Origin: [Clostridium] innocuum
GTDB taxonomy: Bacteria; Bacillota_I; Bacilli_A; Erysipelotrichales; Erysipelotrichaceae
Assembly: GCA_012317185.1 (NCBI GenBank)
Contig: CP048838.1
Location: forward strand, 1,178,001 to 1,242,000
Direction of reading: 5' to 3'
Length of the DNA: 64,000 nucleotides
The position numbers were made by a program, and so were the translations under genes. The notes under the pieces were generated by a model, which saw nothing but the letters and a program-made list of their open reading frames with translations, made no database searches and was not told the origin of the DNA. This document shows, piece by piece, positions 9,223 through 18,298 of the stretch (positions are counted from its first letter, which is position 1; each line of letters starts with the position of its first letter).

Positions 9223-9871
9223 GGATATCCTGTTGTTTGATTTGGATGGAACATTGACAGATCCAAAGGTTGGTATTACCAGATCGGTAGCCTTTGCTTT
9301 GGATAAAGCCGGTATTCATGTGGAAAATCCGGATGATTTGTGCGCATTTATCGGACCGCCCTTAAAGGATATGTTCATGGAGCTGTATTCCTTTGACGAG
9401 GCGCAGGCCTTGCAGGCAATTGCGGATTACCGCGTTTATTTTCGCAAGCAGGGAATGCTGGAAAACGTGGCATATCCGGGGATTCGTGAACTGCTGGAGG
9501 CATTGCAGAAGCAGGGCAAAACGCTTTTGGTCGCTACCAGTAAGCCTGAGGAATTCGCCTGTACCATCCTGAAGCATTTTAAGCTGGATTCCTATATGCT
9601 GGATATTTGCGGTGCCACGATGGATGGTACCCGCAGCGATAAGGCGGATGTCATTGCCTATGCTGTGCAGAAGTACCGGCTGCCAATTGAACGGTGTGTG
9701 ATGATCGGAGATCGCCGGCACGATATCATCGGTGGGAAAAAGAACGGCATGCGCACGATTGGCGTATTATATGGATACGGAAGCCGTGAGGAGCTAAAGG
9801 AAGCAGGCGCTGACTGCATCGTGGAAGATGTGCAGAGTCTGTTGGATGTATTGAAAAAAGGAGGTTCATAA
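9215..9871 (+). CDS. HAD hydrolase, phosphoglycolate phosphatase / 5'-nucleotidase-like
   Basis: About 218 residues. Motif I is LFDLDGTLTDPKVGITRS, a version typical of Gph/5'-nucleotidase-like HADs; motif II is VATSKP, motif III is K of RSDKAD and motif IV is MIGDRRHDIIGGKKNG. Two adjacent ATGs (9212, 9215) follow GGAGGAGG; the second has the better spacing of about 6 bases. It overlaps the previous HAD gene and is followed by a 48-codon gene at 9873. Probably removes phosphate from a small metabolite such as phosphoglycolate or a nucleotide; exact substrate is not readable. Confidence 0.85.
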   Translation: MDKDILLFDLDGTLTDPKVGITRSVAFALDKAGIHVENPDDLCAFIGPPLKDMFMELYSFDEAQALQAIADYRVYFRKQGMLENVAYPGIRELLEALQKQGKTLLVATSKPEEFACTILKHFKLDSYMLDICGATMDGTRSDKADVIAYAVQKYRLPIERCVMIGDRRHDIIGGKKNGMRTIGVLYGYGSREELKEAGADCIVEDVQSLLDVLKKGGS

Positions 9872-9872
9872 C

Positions 9873-10019
9873 ATGGCTGATAAAAAAAAGAAGAGTACAG
9901 CAGAGCTGCTGGAGCAGGCCCGCAAAGCCAAGCAGAAGCCCCGCACCAAAGCTTTGGAAAAAACACTGGGCAAGGGGAAGAACAGCGCCAAGTTTAATAA
10001 AGTAAATTTTAACGGATAA
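9873..10019 (+). CDS. Small, very basic protein (48 aa), function unknown
   Basis: A 49-codon frame beginning MADKKKKSTAELLEQARKAK and ending KFNKVNFNG. GGAGG sits 8 bases before the ATG and its start is 1 base after the stop of the HAD gene, so it is well placed for co-translation. About a third of residues are Lys/Arg, with one amphipathic helix predicted by eye near residues 8-22. That composition suggests nucleic-acid or ribosome contact, but no family was recognised. A terminator hairpin follows immediately, making this the last gene of the MATE/HAD/HAD operon. Confidence 0.7.
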   Translation: MADKKKKSTAELLEQARKAKQKPRTKALEKTLGKGKNSAKFNKVNFNG

Positions 10020-10021
10020 GA

Positions 10022-10060
10022 AAAGAGCGGCTATACCAGAATGGTAACCGCTCTGTTTTT
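10022..10060. terminator. Bidirectional terminator
   Basis: AGAGCGG (10024-10030) pairs with CCGCTCT (10048-10054), extended by further pairs inward; a T-run follows on the plus strand. The stop codon of the convergent lipid kinase gene (10031) lies inside the hairpin. Confidence 0.7.
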
Positions 10061-10918
10061 ATTCAGGATATGGGCAAGTGCTGTGCTTCCCCCATCCTCA
10101 CCATCCAGTGTCCAGGGAATCTGTTCCCGGGCTTCTATGCGGATATCACAGGCCTTTCGAAAATACATCCAGGTTTCATTAACCTCATGCTTTATCAGCG
10201 CCGCAATGATATTTTGTACATCCAGGGGATTGTTGGGAACCCGGATGAGCAGAAGCTCAAACTGCCCATCATCCAGCTGTGCATCCTCGGAGTTCACAGC
10301 TGTAAAGCCTGCCACAAACTTGGAATTGGTGATACAGCCGAAGATACAGGAATCCTCAATGACTTCATCCTGATCAATGACAGCTTTGACATGATAGCGG
10401 GGAATATTTGTCAGCTGCTTGACGCCTTCCAGAAAATATGCGATTTTTCCGAAGGAGTTCTTGGTGCTTTGCGGTGTGGAGTAGGAAATTTCTGTGAAGA
10501 TACCAAACGCCGCAACATAGGTGAAATAGCGGTTATTGAACTGGCCGATATCACAGGAAAACGGACGGTATTGTGCAATGGTGTCCATGAGCTTTCCAGC
10601 ACTTTTCGGCAGCTTCAGCGTAGCCGCAAAATCGTTGACTGTCCCGCTTGGAAGATAGGCAAGCACAGGCTTGTTGTCTATTTCCATAATGCCGCTGATC
10701 ACCTCATTCCAGGTACCGTCCCCACCGATGCATACGAGAATATCACAGCAGCCTTCACTGGTTTTCGCAAGCTTTTGTGCATGTCCCGCATACTGGGTTA
10801 CATAAACCTGTATCGTATCCTGCATGGCACAAAACCGGTCACATAACGTAAATAAAGCCGTTTTTGCCGTCTGCTTTCCTGCCTTTGGATTCATAATGAT
10901 TCTGATGCTTCTGTCCAT
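10031..10918 (-). CDS. Diacylglycerol/sphingosine-type lipid kinase (DgkB/YegS family)
   Basis: 295 residues from the ATG at 10918 (MDRSIRIIMNPKAG). The nucleotide-binding signature CIGGDGTWNEVISG lies near residues 62-75 and the family's C-terminal DGE motif appears as WTLDGEDGG. It should phosphorylate diacylglycerol or a related lipid with ATP at the inner membrane face, recycling DAG released during envelope polymer synthesis. A longer start at 10957 adds a basic stretch but has no better ribosome site. Lies convergent to the HAD operon, sharing its terminator. Confidence 0.87.
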   Translation of the reverse strand: MDRSIRIIMNPKAGKQTAKTALFTLCDRFCAMQDTIQVYVTQYAGHAQKLAKTSEGCCDILVCIGGDGTWNEVISGIMEIDNKPVLAYLPSGTVNDFAATLKLPKSAGKLMDTIAQYRPFSCDIGQFNNRYFTYVAAFGIFTEISYSTPQSTKNSFGKIAYFLEGVKQLTNIPRYHVKAVIDQDEVIEDSCIFGCITNSKFVAGFTAVNSEDAQLDDGQFELLLIRVPNNPLDVQNIIAALIKHEVNETWMYFRKACDIRIEAREQIPWTLDGEDGGSTALAHILNKNRAVTILV

Positions 10919-10994
10919 ACACACGCCCCGTTTCCTTTGCATATAATTGTATAGCATAAAGACGGAAAAGGGAAGTGGAGTGCAGGAATTAGTG

Positions 10995-11492
10995 TTAATA
11001 TCCTAAGACACCGTCGAGTGATTCATCCTGCAATACCCAGTCGTTGTATACATCAATCATACGGTATTGGGAAGGCGTATCCCGTATATAGACTTTTGAA
11101 ATTCCTGCATTGATGATCATTCGCTTGCACATGGAACAGCTGTTCGAGCTTTGAATCAGCTCCCCGCTGACTGCTTCATAGCCTACCAGAAACATATCGG
11201 CTCCCAGCATTTCACTGCGCTGTGCACTGATGATTGCATTTGCTTCCGCATGGACACTCCGACATAATTCATAGCGTTCTCCCCTTGGAACCTGCAGCTT
11301 CTCTCGGATACAGTATTCCAGATCCAGACAGTTGGTACGTCCCCGAGGGGCACCCACATATCCGGTGGAGACAATTTCATCATGCTGAACGATTACCGCA
11401 CCGTAAATTCTTCTGCGGCAGGTGCTTCTCTGTGCGACTGTTCCTGCGATATCCAGATAGTAATTGATTTTATCTACGCGCTCCTGTTTCAT
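10995..11492 (-). CDS. dCMP/cytidine deaminase-family zinc enzyme (ComEB-like)
   Basis: 165 residues. The zinc-binding motifs of deoxycytidylate deaminase are visible: SVHAEANAI (His and catalytic Glu) and SNSCSMCKRMIINAG (Cys-x-x-Cys). The GYVGAPRGRTNCLD segment fits the dCMP-deaminase branch. Converts dCMP to dUMP for dTMP synthesis. GGGAGG precedes the ATG by 5 bases. It sits 76 bases downstream of the divergently read region of the lipid kinase on the same strand, so the two could share a transcript. Confidence 0.88.
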   Translation of the reverse strand: MKQERVDKINYYLDIAGTVAQRSTCRRRIYGAVIVQHDEIVSTGYVGAPRGRTNCLDLEYCIREKLQVPRGERYELCRSVHAEANAIISAQRSEMLGADMFLVGYEAVSGELIQSSNSCSMCKRMIINAGISKVYIRDTPSQYRMIDVYNDWVLQDESLDGVLGY

Positions 11493-11930
11493 AAAAACCT
11501 CCCTTTCTTTATCAAATATTATTATAAGGGGAGCTGCTTTTTAATACAATCATCTAAAGAAAGCTGACAGAAAAGCTATGGGAATGCTTGCGGAAGTAAA
11601 AAGAAATCATATCGGTATATACAAGTAGGATAAGAGAAAGTCGTATGCTAAAAGCAGTGAGTAAGTCCATGGATAGCAAACAGCTGTGTGAAAAGAGCTG
11701 CTGTATATGGTGCAGCTTGCATCATAACTACATGATTACGGTTTTTTATATAAAGAGGTCGACCACATCGAATCAAGTCTTCCATAAAGCTTCCTGCTTA
11801 CGGACATCCTGAATCTCAAAGGGTTGCAGGCAATGAAAAGTGTGCGGGTGAGCGGTGAAGCTGTTTATTCTGCATTGGTATGAAGAGATAATGGAAATCC
11901 ATATCTTCTTCCTTTTCGAAAGGAGTAACC
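11493..11930. other. Intergenic region, no gene recognised
   Basis: About 440 bases between the dCMP deaminase start and the tpx terminator. Only short frames without ribosome sites are seen (the longest, 11773-11955 minus, runs through the terminator). Nothing else recognised. Confidence 0.4.
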
Positions 11931-11963
11931 AAAAAGCAGACGATACGTTTATCAATCGTCTGC
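11931..11963 (-). terminator. Rho-independent terminator downstream of tpx
   Basis: GCAGACGAT (11936-11944) pairs perfectly with ATCGTCTGC (11955-11963); on the minus strand a TTTTT run follows the stem. Confidence 0.8.
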
Positions 11964-12056
11964 CTTTCAGAAATTAAGCTATTGCATTCACTTTTAACAT
12001 GCGCCCTGCAGACTCATGTTGCATGCTGCATTCAGCTTCTGTTATTACGAGTACCT

Positions 12057-12548
12057 TCAGATGCCTTTCACACAGGAAAGAACAGCCTCATAATCGGGTT
12101 CGTCTGTAATTTCCCTGACATACTCGACATAGCGCAGGATATTGTCCTTATCAACTACAAATACTGCCCGCGTCAGTAAACCTAACTCTTCGACATAGGT
12201 TGCAGTTGCCGCTGCAAAGCTGTGCAGCTTGTAATCACTCAATGTAATTACATTTTCATTGTTTTTTGCCTGACACCAGCGTTCAAGAGCAAATGGCAGG
12301 TCCATGGATATTGCACAGACGGTAACATCCTTTAGCTCCTTTGCGTAATTGATAAACTTTGCGACCTCCATACTGCATACACCGGTATCCAGGGAAGGTA
12401 CACTGAGGAAAATACGTGTACCTGTACTGTCCTCACTTCGCCACTCGCTCATATCATTTCGTATAGCAGTAAACGGCTTTAATGTCTCGTTTTCCTTCAC
12501 TGCCTCATGCTTTATTGTCACAGGATTTCCCTGAAAGGTTATATTCAT
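12057..12548 (-). CDS. tpx: Thiol peroxidase (atypical 2-Cys peroxiredoxin)
   Basis: 163 residues from ATG 12548 (MNITFQGNPVTIKHE), preceded by GAGGGA. The peroxidatic Cys is in SVPSLDTGVCSMEV (Tpx normally has TxxxxVC), and the resolving Cys is in ALERWCQAKNN. Reduces H2O2 and alkyl hydroperoxides with thioredoxin as donor, in the cytosol. Length matches the family. An upstream in-frame start at 12629 lacks a ribosome site. Monocistronic, with its own terminator. An oxidative-stress enzyme fitting an obligate anaerobe, as do the flavodiiron protein and its partner further on. Confidence 0.93.
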   Translation of the reverse strand: MNITFQGNPVTIKHEAVKENETLKPFTAIRNDMSEWRSEDSTGTRIFLSVPSLDTGVCSMEVAKFINYAKELKDVTVCAISMDLPFALERWCQAKNNENVITLSDYKLHSFAAATATYVEELGLLTRAVFVVDKDNILRYVEYVREITDEPDYEAVLSCVKGI

Positions 12549-12691
12549 TTGATATCCCTCGCTTTCTGTACATAGTATACCCGGATTGTTTGAAAAGGTG
12601 AACTTATTTGCCTGGAAATTTATGAACAAGGATACGAAACGAAAACAGTGTGTAGCTTCTGCTTTTTTCTTGTATATTGTTTACAAAACTG

Positions 12692-12720
12692 TTTCCATTT
12701 CCCTTCGAATCCGCTATACT
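12692..12720 (+). promoter_or_regulatory. Probable promoter of the thrE-type operon
   Basis: TTTCCA (12692-12697) and TATACT (12715-12720) are separated by 17 bases, 27 bases before the start at 12747. Confidence 0.5.
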
Positions 12721-12746
12721 GTTAGAGGAAAGTTGAGGGGTTGTGC

Positions 12747-13514
12747 ATGAATACAGATCAGCTGCTGGATGTGGCCAGCTATGCAGGGAAACTGCTCATA
12801 GAAAGCGGAGCGGAAATCTATCGGGTGGAGGAAACGATGGTGCGGCTCTGCACGAGCTTTTCCGAGGTGGAGGATGCACAGAGCTTCGTTACCACAACCG
12901 GCATCATGTTCTCCATCACGGTTGCCAGCAAAACACATACAAAAATTCTTCGTGTGCATACACGCGGTGTGGATTTAAACTGCATTGATAAGATCAACAG
13001 CCTCTCAAGAGAAACCGCCGTGCAGAATTACACAATCGAGGAGCTGGCGCTAAAGCTGAGAGAAATAGAAAATGAACAGCGCTATTCCTTTTGGATAATC
13101 ATGTTCTTCGGAGCATTGAGTGCAGGTGGCTTTGCGGTTTTCTTCGGTGGAAATTATCTGGAGGCAGGATGCAGCTTTTTGATCGGACTGCTGATTAAAG
13201 CGGTAAGCGCCCTTATGGAACAGCGCGGCCTGCACGGCTTTTTTACGAATGCAATTGCGGCGGCGAGCGGTGCGCTTGCGGCACTGGGGGCACATGCCCT
13301 CTGTCCGGATACGGATGTCGATATCCTTATTATATCCAGCATCATGCTGCTTGTTCCCGGCTTAGCCATCACCAATGCCATACGGGATACGGTTTCCGGG
13401 GATTATCTGTCCGGTGTTGCCCGTGCAACCGAGGCCTTTCTGGTGGCGATTGCAATCGCTGCCGGTATCGGTGTTGTCCTTTCCATGTCCATCGGACTGA
13501 GCGGAGGTATGTGA
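12747..13514 (+). CDS. Threonine/serine exporter, large ThrE-type subunit (PF06738)
   Basis: 255 residues from ATG 12747 (MNTDQLLDVASYAGKLLIES), with GAGGGG upstream. The N-terminal half carries the ThrE signature GAEIYRVEETMVRLC and a cytosolic beta-rich domain; from about residue 110 there are five hydrophobic helices ending in LVAIAIAAGIGVVLSMSIG. With the 152-residue partner directly downstream this makes a split ThrE exporter that expels Thr/Ser or a related small acid. The second gene starts 1 base after this stop. Confidence 0.87.
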   Translation: MNTDQLLDVASYAGKLLIESGAEIYRVEETMVRLCTSFSEVEDAQSFVTTTGIMFSITVASKTHTKILRVHTRGVDLNCIDKINSLSRETAVQNYTIEELALKLREIENEQRYSFWIIMFFGALSAGGFAVFFGGNYLEAGCSFLIGLLIKAVSALMEQRGLHGFFTNAIAAASGALAALGAHALCPDTDVDILIISSIMLLVPGLAITNAIRDTVSGDYLSGVARATEAFLVAIAIAAGIGVVLSMSIGLSGGM

Positions 13515-13515
13515 C

Positions 13516-13974
13516 ATGTATCTGATAAATATGATGATCGCCTCTTTTTTTGCCTCTCTGGGATTTGGCGTAATGTTTAATATTCGTGGAAGAAAACTGA
13601 TTCTTGCAGGAATTGCAGGCTCAATCGGCGGTGCAGTCTACCATGCGGCACTGCTGTTGGGCTGCTCGGAGCTGACTGCCATGTTTCTGGGGTCGGTTGC
13701 ACTATCGCTGTATTCTGAAATTTTTGCCCGTATCTGCAAGACACCGGTAACAACCTTTATCATTTGTGCCCTGATACCGCTGGTACCCGGAGGTGGAATG
13801 TATCGTACGATGCTGAAGGCGATAGAAGGGGATGTGATGCAGGCGTTGTCCATCGGTCTGGATACGCTGACCATCGCAGGCGTACTGGCTCTGGGAATCC
13901 TTGTTGTTTCAACAATCATGAAGGCTGTATTCAAACCGGAGAGAAGGAGTGTGAGAAGGCATGTGGAAAACTGA
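13516..13974 (+). CDS. Threonine/serine exporter, small ThrE-type subunit (PF12821)
   Basis: 152 residues, nearly all membrane-embedded (about five helices), matching the ThrE_2 domain: SLGFGVMFNIRGRKL near the start and ALIPLVPGGGMYRTM near residue 95. In two-gene systems this subunit completes the exporter formed by the preceding protein. It overlaps the U32 gene by 14 bases, so all three are one transcriptional unit. Confidence 0.87.
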   Translation: MYLINMMIASFFASLGFGVMFNIRGRKLILAGIAGSIGGAVYHAALLLGCSELTAMFLGSVALSLYSEIFARICKTPVTTFIICALIPLVPGGGMYRTMLKAIEGDVMQALSIGLDTLTIAGVLALGILVVSTIMKAVFKPERRSVRRHVEN

Positions 13975-16273
13975 AAGAAAAGTGGAGCTGCTGGCACCTG
14001 CCGGCTCTATGGAGGCGCTTCGTGCGGCAGTCCAAAATGGTTGTGATGCCGTGTATCTTGGTGGCAGTATGTTTGGTGCCAGAGCATTCGCCAATAATTT
14101 TGATGAGGATGAAATTCAGGAAGCAATCGCCTATGCCCATGTGTATGGGGTCCGTGTGTTTGTTACCGTCAATACCCTGATTCGGGAAGAGGAATTTGAG
14201 GACTGTGTCCGGTATGTTCAGTTTTTATATGAGCATGATGTGGATGCGGTAATTATTCAGGATATGGGCTTATTCTCTGTGCTGCACCAACGCTTCCCGG
14301 ACATGGAGCTGCATGCATCCACACAGATGCATATCCATAATCCGCAGGGAATTCGCTTTATGGAGTCCTGCGGTGCCAGCAGAGTGGTGGTGCCAAGAGA
14401 AACTCCGCTAAAGGAAATCCGAGCATATGCGGCTTTGGGCGTAGACCTGGAGGTTTTTGTTCAGGGAGCCCTGTGTGTATCCTACAGCGGGCAGTGTCTG
14501 ATGAGCTCACTGACACTGCAGCGAAGCGGAAACCGCGGCGAATGTGCACAGAACTGCCGTATGAAATATCAGCTGGAAAAGCGGGAGGACGGTCATAGGG
14601 AAATCCTGCAAGGAAAAGGGGAATACCTGCTGAGCCCGAAGGATATGAATACGCTGGAAAGAGTTCCGGAGCTGATTGAAGCGGGAATTGCCTCCTTTAA
14701 AATCGAGGGCAGGATGAAACGCCCGGAATATGTGGCATTGATGGTTGCCTTATACCGTAAGGCGATCGATGCGTATTATGAGGGAAGAGCATTTATCTAT
14801 GATGAAGCTGTGGATATGCAGATGAAAAAAATATTCAACCGCGGCTTTACCCAGGGGCATTTGTTTCATCATTACGGGGCGCAGCTGATGAATCCTATCC
14901 GTCCCAATCATATCGGAGTCAAGGTTGGTAAAGTCATTCAGGTTACCAGAGATAAAATTGTGATACGCCTGCAGGATACCCTGCGGCAGCAGGATGGTAT
15001 CCGCATTTTGCAGGAACCGAAGGATATCGGCTTTCAGGTAAATTTTCTGTATAAGGACGGATTGCTGGTCAATCACGGAGCAGCAGGGGATATTGTGGAG
15101 CTGGATAAAACAGTACCTGTTGTGAAAGGAAGTATTGTCCTGAAGACCAGTGATGCACAGCAGCTGCAGGCATTGCAGAAAAGCTATGAGGCAGCACCGC
15201 GTAAGGTTGCCGTTTATGCACAGTTCACCATGCAGGCAGGCAAACCGGCAGTCCTGGAGATTATGGACGAGGAAGGCAGAAGTGTACGAGTGGAAAGTGA
15301 TGCCGTATGTGAAACAGCACGCAGGATGCCGCTGAAAGAGGAGCGAATTGCTGCGCAGCTGAAAAAAAGCGGAGATACGCCGTTTGTATTCGAGAACATT
15401 TCCTATCAGCTGGATGTGCAGGGAATACTTCCTATCCGGGAACTCAATCAGATGCGTCGAAGTGCATTGGCGAAGCTGGAGGAGCAGCGAAAAATTCTGC
15501 ATAAGCAGCGCCGTATTCTTGCGGACAAGCAGCCCGTAATCCATTCAATACAGGACGCTCCATCACTCTGTGCTGTTGTGCATACTGAGGAACAGCTGCA
15601 GGCCTGTCTACAGGAGGGCTTGGATATGATCTTTGTGGAAAATCGCAGCCTGTATGCATTGATGAAGGGTACAGAGGGAGTTTATCCGCGTATGCCACGA
15701 GTGATGAAGGAGGAGTATCCTGCTTCCCTGATGATGATTCAGGAAACCGGCGGCTTGCAGGCGGGAAAGGTCTTCTGTGATACCTCGCTGAATATGACGA
15801 ATTCCCATACCGCCGCATTTCTGCTTACTCACGGTGCAAGGGGGATCAGCTTTTCTCTGGAAAGCAGCCTACAGGACTGTATTGCAATCAAACGTTGCTT
15901 TCAGGAACGATATGCGGTGGATGCACCCTTCTTTTATACGGTATACGGCAGAGCTGAGCTGATGCTGAGCGAATACTGTCCAATCAATTCCGTTATCTGT
16001 AATCATACAGACAGAAATTGCGGTCTTTGCAGGCAGGGGGCGGCATACGCTCTTCTCGATGTGAAACAGCATCGCTATCCGATTTTGTGTGACGAGGCTT
16101 GCCGTACGCATATTCTACATTATGAGGTGCGCAATCATATTGATTCAATTCCGGAAGCAAAGCAGCATGGGATTCAGCATTTTCTATGCACGTTCACCAT
16201 AGAAGGCGCGGCTGACTGCCACAGGATTATCACAGCCTGTAAAGCGCAGCTGCAAATGAAACAGGGTGTATAA
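13961..16273 (+). CDS. Peptidase U32 family protein, long form
   Basis: 770 residues. The N-terminal U32 domain begins ELLAPAGSMEALRAAVQNG, with FGARAFANNF and the cysteine signature RGECAQNC near residue 195, typical of the YhbU/RlhA-like group; a further Cys cluster (CNHTDRNCGLC) near residue 690 probably helps bind an iron-sulfur centre. The middle carries the collagenase-like insert found in long forms. Long U32 proteins such as E. coli RlhA hydroxylate 23S rRNA; others act in tRNA or ubiquinone hydroxylation. A true peptidase role is doubtful. Overlaps the ThrE small subunit and precedes an HD-domain gene. Confidence 0.85.
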   Translation: MWKTERKVELLAPAGSMEALRAAVQNGCDAVYLGGSMFGARAFANNFDEDEIQEAIAYAHVYGVRVFVTVNTLIREEEFEDCVRYVQFLYEHDVDAVIIQDMGLFSVLHQRFPDMELHASTQMHIHNPQGIRFMESCGASRVVVPRETPLKEIRAYAALGVDLEVFVQGALCVSYSGQCLMSSLTLQRSGNRGECAQNCRMKYQLEKREDGHREILQGKGEYLLSPKDMNTLERVPELIEAGIASFKIEGRMKRPEYVALMVALYRKAIDAYYEGRAFIYDEAVDMQMKKIFNRGFTQGHLFHHYGAQLMNPIRPNHIGVKVGKVIQVTRDKIVIRLQDTLRQQDGIRILQEPKDIGFQVNFLYKDGLLVNHGAAGDIVELDKTVPVVKGSIVLKTSDAQQLQALQKSYEAAPRKVAVYAQFTMQAGKPAVLEIMDEEGRSVRVESDAVCETARRMPLKEERIAAQLKKSGDTPFVFENISYQLDVQGILPIRELNQMRRSALAKLEEQRKILHKQRRILADKQPVIHSIQDAPSLCAVVHTEEQLQACLQEGLDMIFVENRSLYALMKGTEGVYPRMPRVMKEEYPASLMMIQETGGLQAGKVFCDTSLNMTNSHTAAFLLTHGARGISFSLESSLQDCIAIKRCFQERYAVDAPFFYTVYGRAELMLSEYCPINSVICNHTDRNCGLCRQGAAYALLDVKQHRYPILCDEACRTHILHYEVRNHIDSIPEAKQHGIQHFLCTFTIEGAADCHRIITACKAQLQMKQGV

Positions 16274-16320
16274 GAAAAGGTATGTCATAGAATATACCTA
16301 ATTGAAAAGAGGGCGTATAT

Positions 16321-17097
16321 ATGGTGAATCTTATACAGGCAAAGGAGCAGTTTGCCGCCTATTGCAAAGGATATGATACACAGGATGAGCGGGTGGCTCT
16401 TAAAATCGTGCATTCACAAAAGGTGGCTGAGATTTCAAAGCAGCTGGCGATCCACAGAAACTGCTCTGCTATGGATGTGGAGCTGGCCGAGGTGACAGGC
16501 CTGTATCATGATATCGGAAGATTTGAACAGCTGAAGCAGTATCATACCTTTCTGGATGCGAAAAGTATCGATCATGCGGCACTTGGGGTACGGATTTTAC
16601 AGGAACAAGGGCTGTTATCTGTTTTCTGTGATGATCCGCACCAGCAGGAAGTACTGCTGCATGCGATAGAAAACCATAATAAGTTTCAGATTGCAGACGA
16701 CCTGGAGGAACATGCATTTCTGCATACCACGATTCTGAGGGATGCGGATAAAACGGATATCTTCCGTGTAAATCTGATGGAGAAAGCGGAAAATGTCTAT
16801 CTGTGCAGTGAAGAGCAGCTGCTGCAGGAAACGGTGAGTGAGGAGGTTCTGCAGGATTTTTTGAACAGCCGTCCCATTCTGTCCGCAAAACGGAAAACGC
16901 ATCTCGATATCCTGCTGTCCCATATGGCATTTATATTTGATTATCATGATGCCTATGCACTGTCTCTTGTTTTACAGCAGCATTATATTGAACGCATGGT
17001 AGAACGTTATCCGTTTCAAAGAGAGCAGGCACAGCAGGCAATACAGCTTGCTGTACAACATGCACTGACATATATGCAAAAGCGAATCGCTGCGTAA
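16321..17097 (+). CDS. HD-domain metal-dependent phosphohydrolase
   Basis: 258 residues, cytosolic. The HD metal-ligand series is visible: HSQKVAEIS (His, residue 31), LYHDIGRFEQ (His-Asp near 61-62), HAIENHN (near 117-123) and DADKTD (near 139). Fits small HD hydrolases acting on nucleotides or other phosphate esters; the substrate is not predictable. A GAGGG lies upstream of the ATG. Separated from the U32 gene by 47 bases, so probably in the same operon. Confidence 0.8.
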   Translation: MVNLIQAKEQFAAYCKGYDTQDERVALKIVHSQKVAEISKQLAIHRNCSAMDVELAEVTGLYHDIGRFEQLKQYHTFLDAKSIDHAALGVRILQEQGLLSVFCDDPHQQEVLLHAIENHNKFQIADDLEEHAFLHTTILRDADKTDIFRVNLMEKAENVYLCSEEQLLQETVSEEVLQDFLNSRPILSAKRKTHLDILLSHMAFIFDYHDAYALSLVLQQHYIERMVERYPFQREQAQQAIQLAVQHALTYMQKRIAA

Positions 17098-17647
17098 AAG
17101 AGTGGCTTTCATGCCTACCAAGGAGTAAAGCGTTTTCCGTTTCTGTAAGAATATGGAGGATGTAAAAAGTTTCCCCTGCTGATTTACAGAAAGCAGGGGA
17201 TGAATGCATGGCATTTTGTGAAGCATACGTTTGAATTATGAGAAAGCAGGAATCCGGTTATGGGAAAAAACTCCATACAATCGGATTCCTTTTTCATCAT
17301 CACCGTATGGCTGATATACAGCTTATTTCATGTATCCCGACAGGGTAAGCTATGGAAAGCTGTACTGCGTGAATGCGGAAAGGAACACATCAGCTTTTTA
17401 TAATCGGCTGTTTTCAGCAGTACCTAGCATGGCTTCTTTTTCTGTGAATGTCTGCAGCGAAACCGTCAGCTGAATTGCTTCGCTGTAACAGGTCCTCTCA
17501 GCATCCCTGTCGGAAGGAAAATGCAAAGGATGCCTTTTCCACTATTCTTTGAATTGCATGACGGATTTAGAAAAGTTTAAGATTTACCTGCGTTTTATGG
17601 TAAGAAATCTCCTGCATAATAAAGACTGTAAGAAAGGGGCTGATCTC
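17098..17647. other. Intergenic region with two hairpins, no gene
   Basis: Contains a perfect 9-bp inverted repeat TCCCCTGCT/AGCAGGGGA at about 17174-17201 without a T-run, then the strong terminator at 17249-17294. The remaining 350 bases show nothing recognised. Confidence 0.5.
17249..17294 (+). terminator. Rho-independent terminator after the HD gene
   Basis: GGAATCCG (17249-17256) pairs with CGGATTCC (17282-17289), with an inner ATGG/CCAT stem in the loop, followed by TTTTT. Confidence 0.8.
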
Positions 17648-18298
17648 ATGAAGAAGAAATACATCGTTATGCTGGGTGGTGTTCTTCTATTGGCTGGTGC
17701 CGGACTTGGTCTTCTTTTTGGCAGTATCGACATGGATCAGATTTCCCGTATGCTGGAAGATATCCCGCATGGCCTGCGTGAGATACTCATGATTGTTTTG
17801 ATAGCCGCACAGATTTTTCTGGCCTTTCTGCCGGGAGAGCCGCTGGAGCTTGCGGCCGGATTTCTGTTTGGCTCCGTTGGCGGGACATTGCTTTGTCTGG
17901 TAGGATCTCTGCTTGGGACAGCACTTGTATACCTTCTGGTTCAGCGGTATGGAAAACGGCTGGTAACCGTCTTTTTTAAACAGGAGCAGCTGAATGAGTT
18001 TACCGGAGTATTGAAAAAAAAGAATAGCATGCTGTGGATTTTCCTGCTGTTTCTGATTCCCGGCACGCCGAAGGATATTATGACCTATGCCGTATCCCTA
18101 TCCAATATCGCTCTGGGAAAATGGCTGCTGCTCACAACCGTGGGACGTATTCCCAGCATTGTGACATCGACATTTCTCAGCGGTTCATTGAAGGAGGGAA
18201 ATTTCGTCGCAGCTGCCGGAGTGGCAATACTTACGATTCTGCTTGTAATTGCAGGAGGCTTTGCTTATAAACGCATGAAGGAGGATACAGCGATATGA
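17648..18298 (+). CDS. TVP38/TMEM64 (DedA-like/VTT) membrane protein
   Basis: 216 residues from ATG 17648 (MKKKYIVMLGGVLLLAGAG), with AGAAAGGGG upstream; the longer frame from 17549 has no ribosome site. About five membrane helices. The family signature is FLPGEPLELAAGFLFGSVGG near residues 58-77 and FLIPGTPKDIMTYAVSL near 135-151. VTT/TVP38 proteins are linked to lipid scrambling or transport of lipid-linked carriers. Its stop overlaps the start of a 29-codon membrane micropeptide, and a two-component system follows. Confidence 0.85.
   Translation: MKKKYIVMLGGVLLLAGAGLGLLFGSIDMDQISRMLEDIPHGLREILMIVLIAAQIFLAFLPGEPLELAAGFLFGSVGGTLLCLVGSLLGTALVYLLVQRYGKRLVTVFFKQEQLNEFTGVLKKKNSMLWIFLLFLIPGTPKDIMTYAVSLSNIALGKWLLLTTVGRIPSIVTSTFLSGSLKEGNFVAAAGVAILTILLVIAGGFAYKRMKEDTAI

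Noticed and set aside
13764..14180. 138-codon frame overlapping the ThrE small subunit and U32 genes
   Set aside because: Out-of-frame shadow of two genes with strong family motifs.
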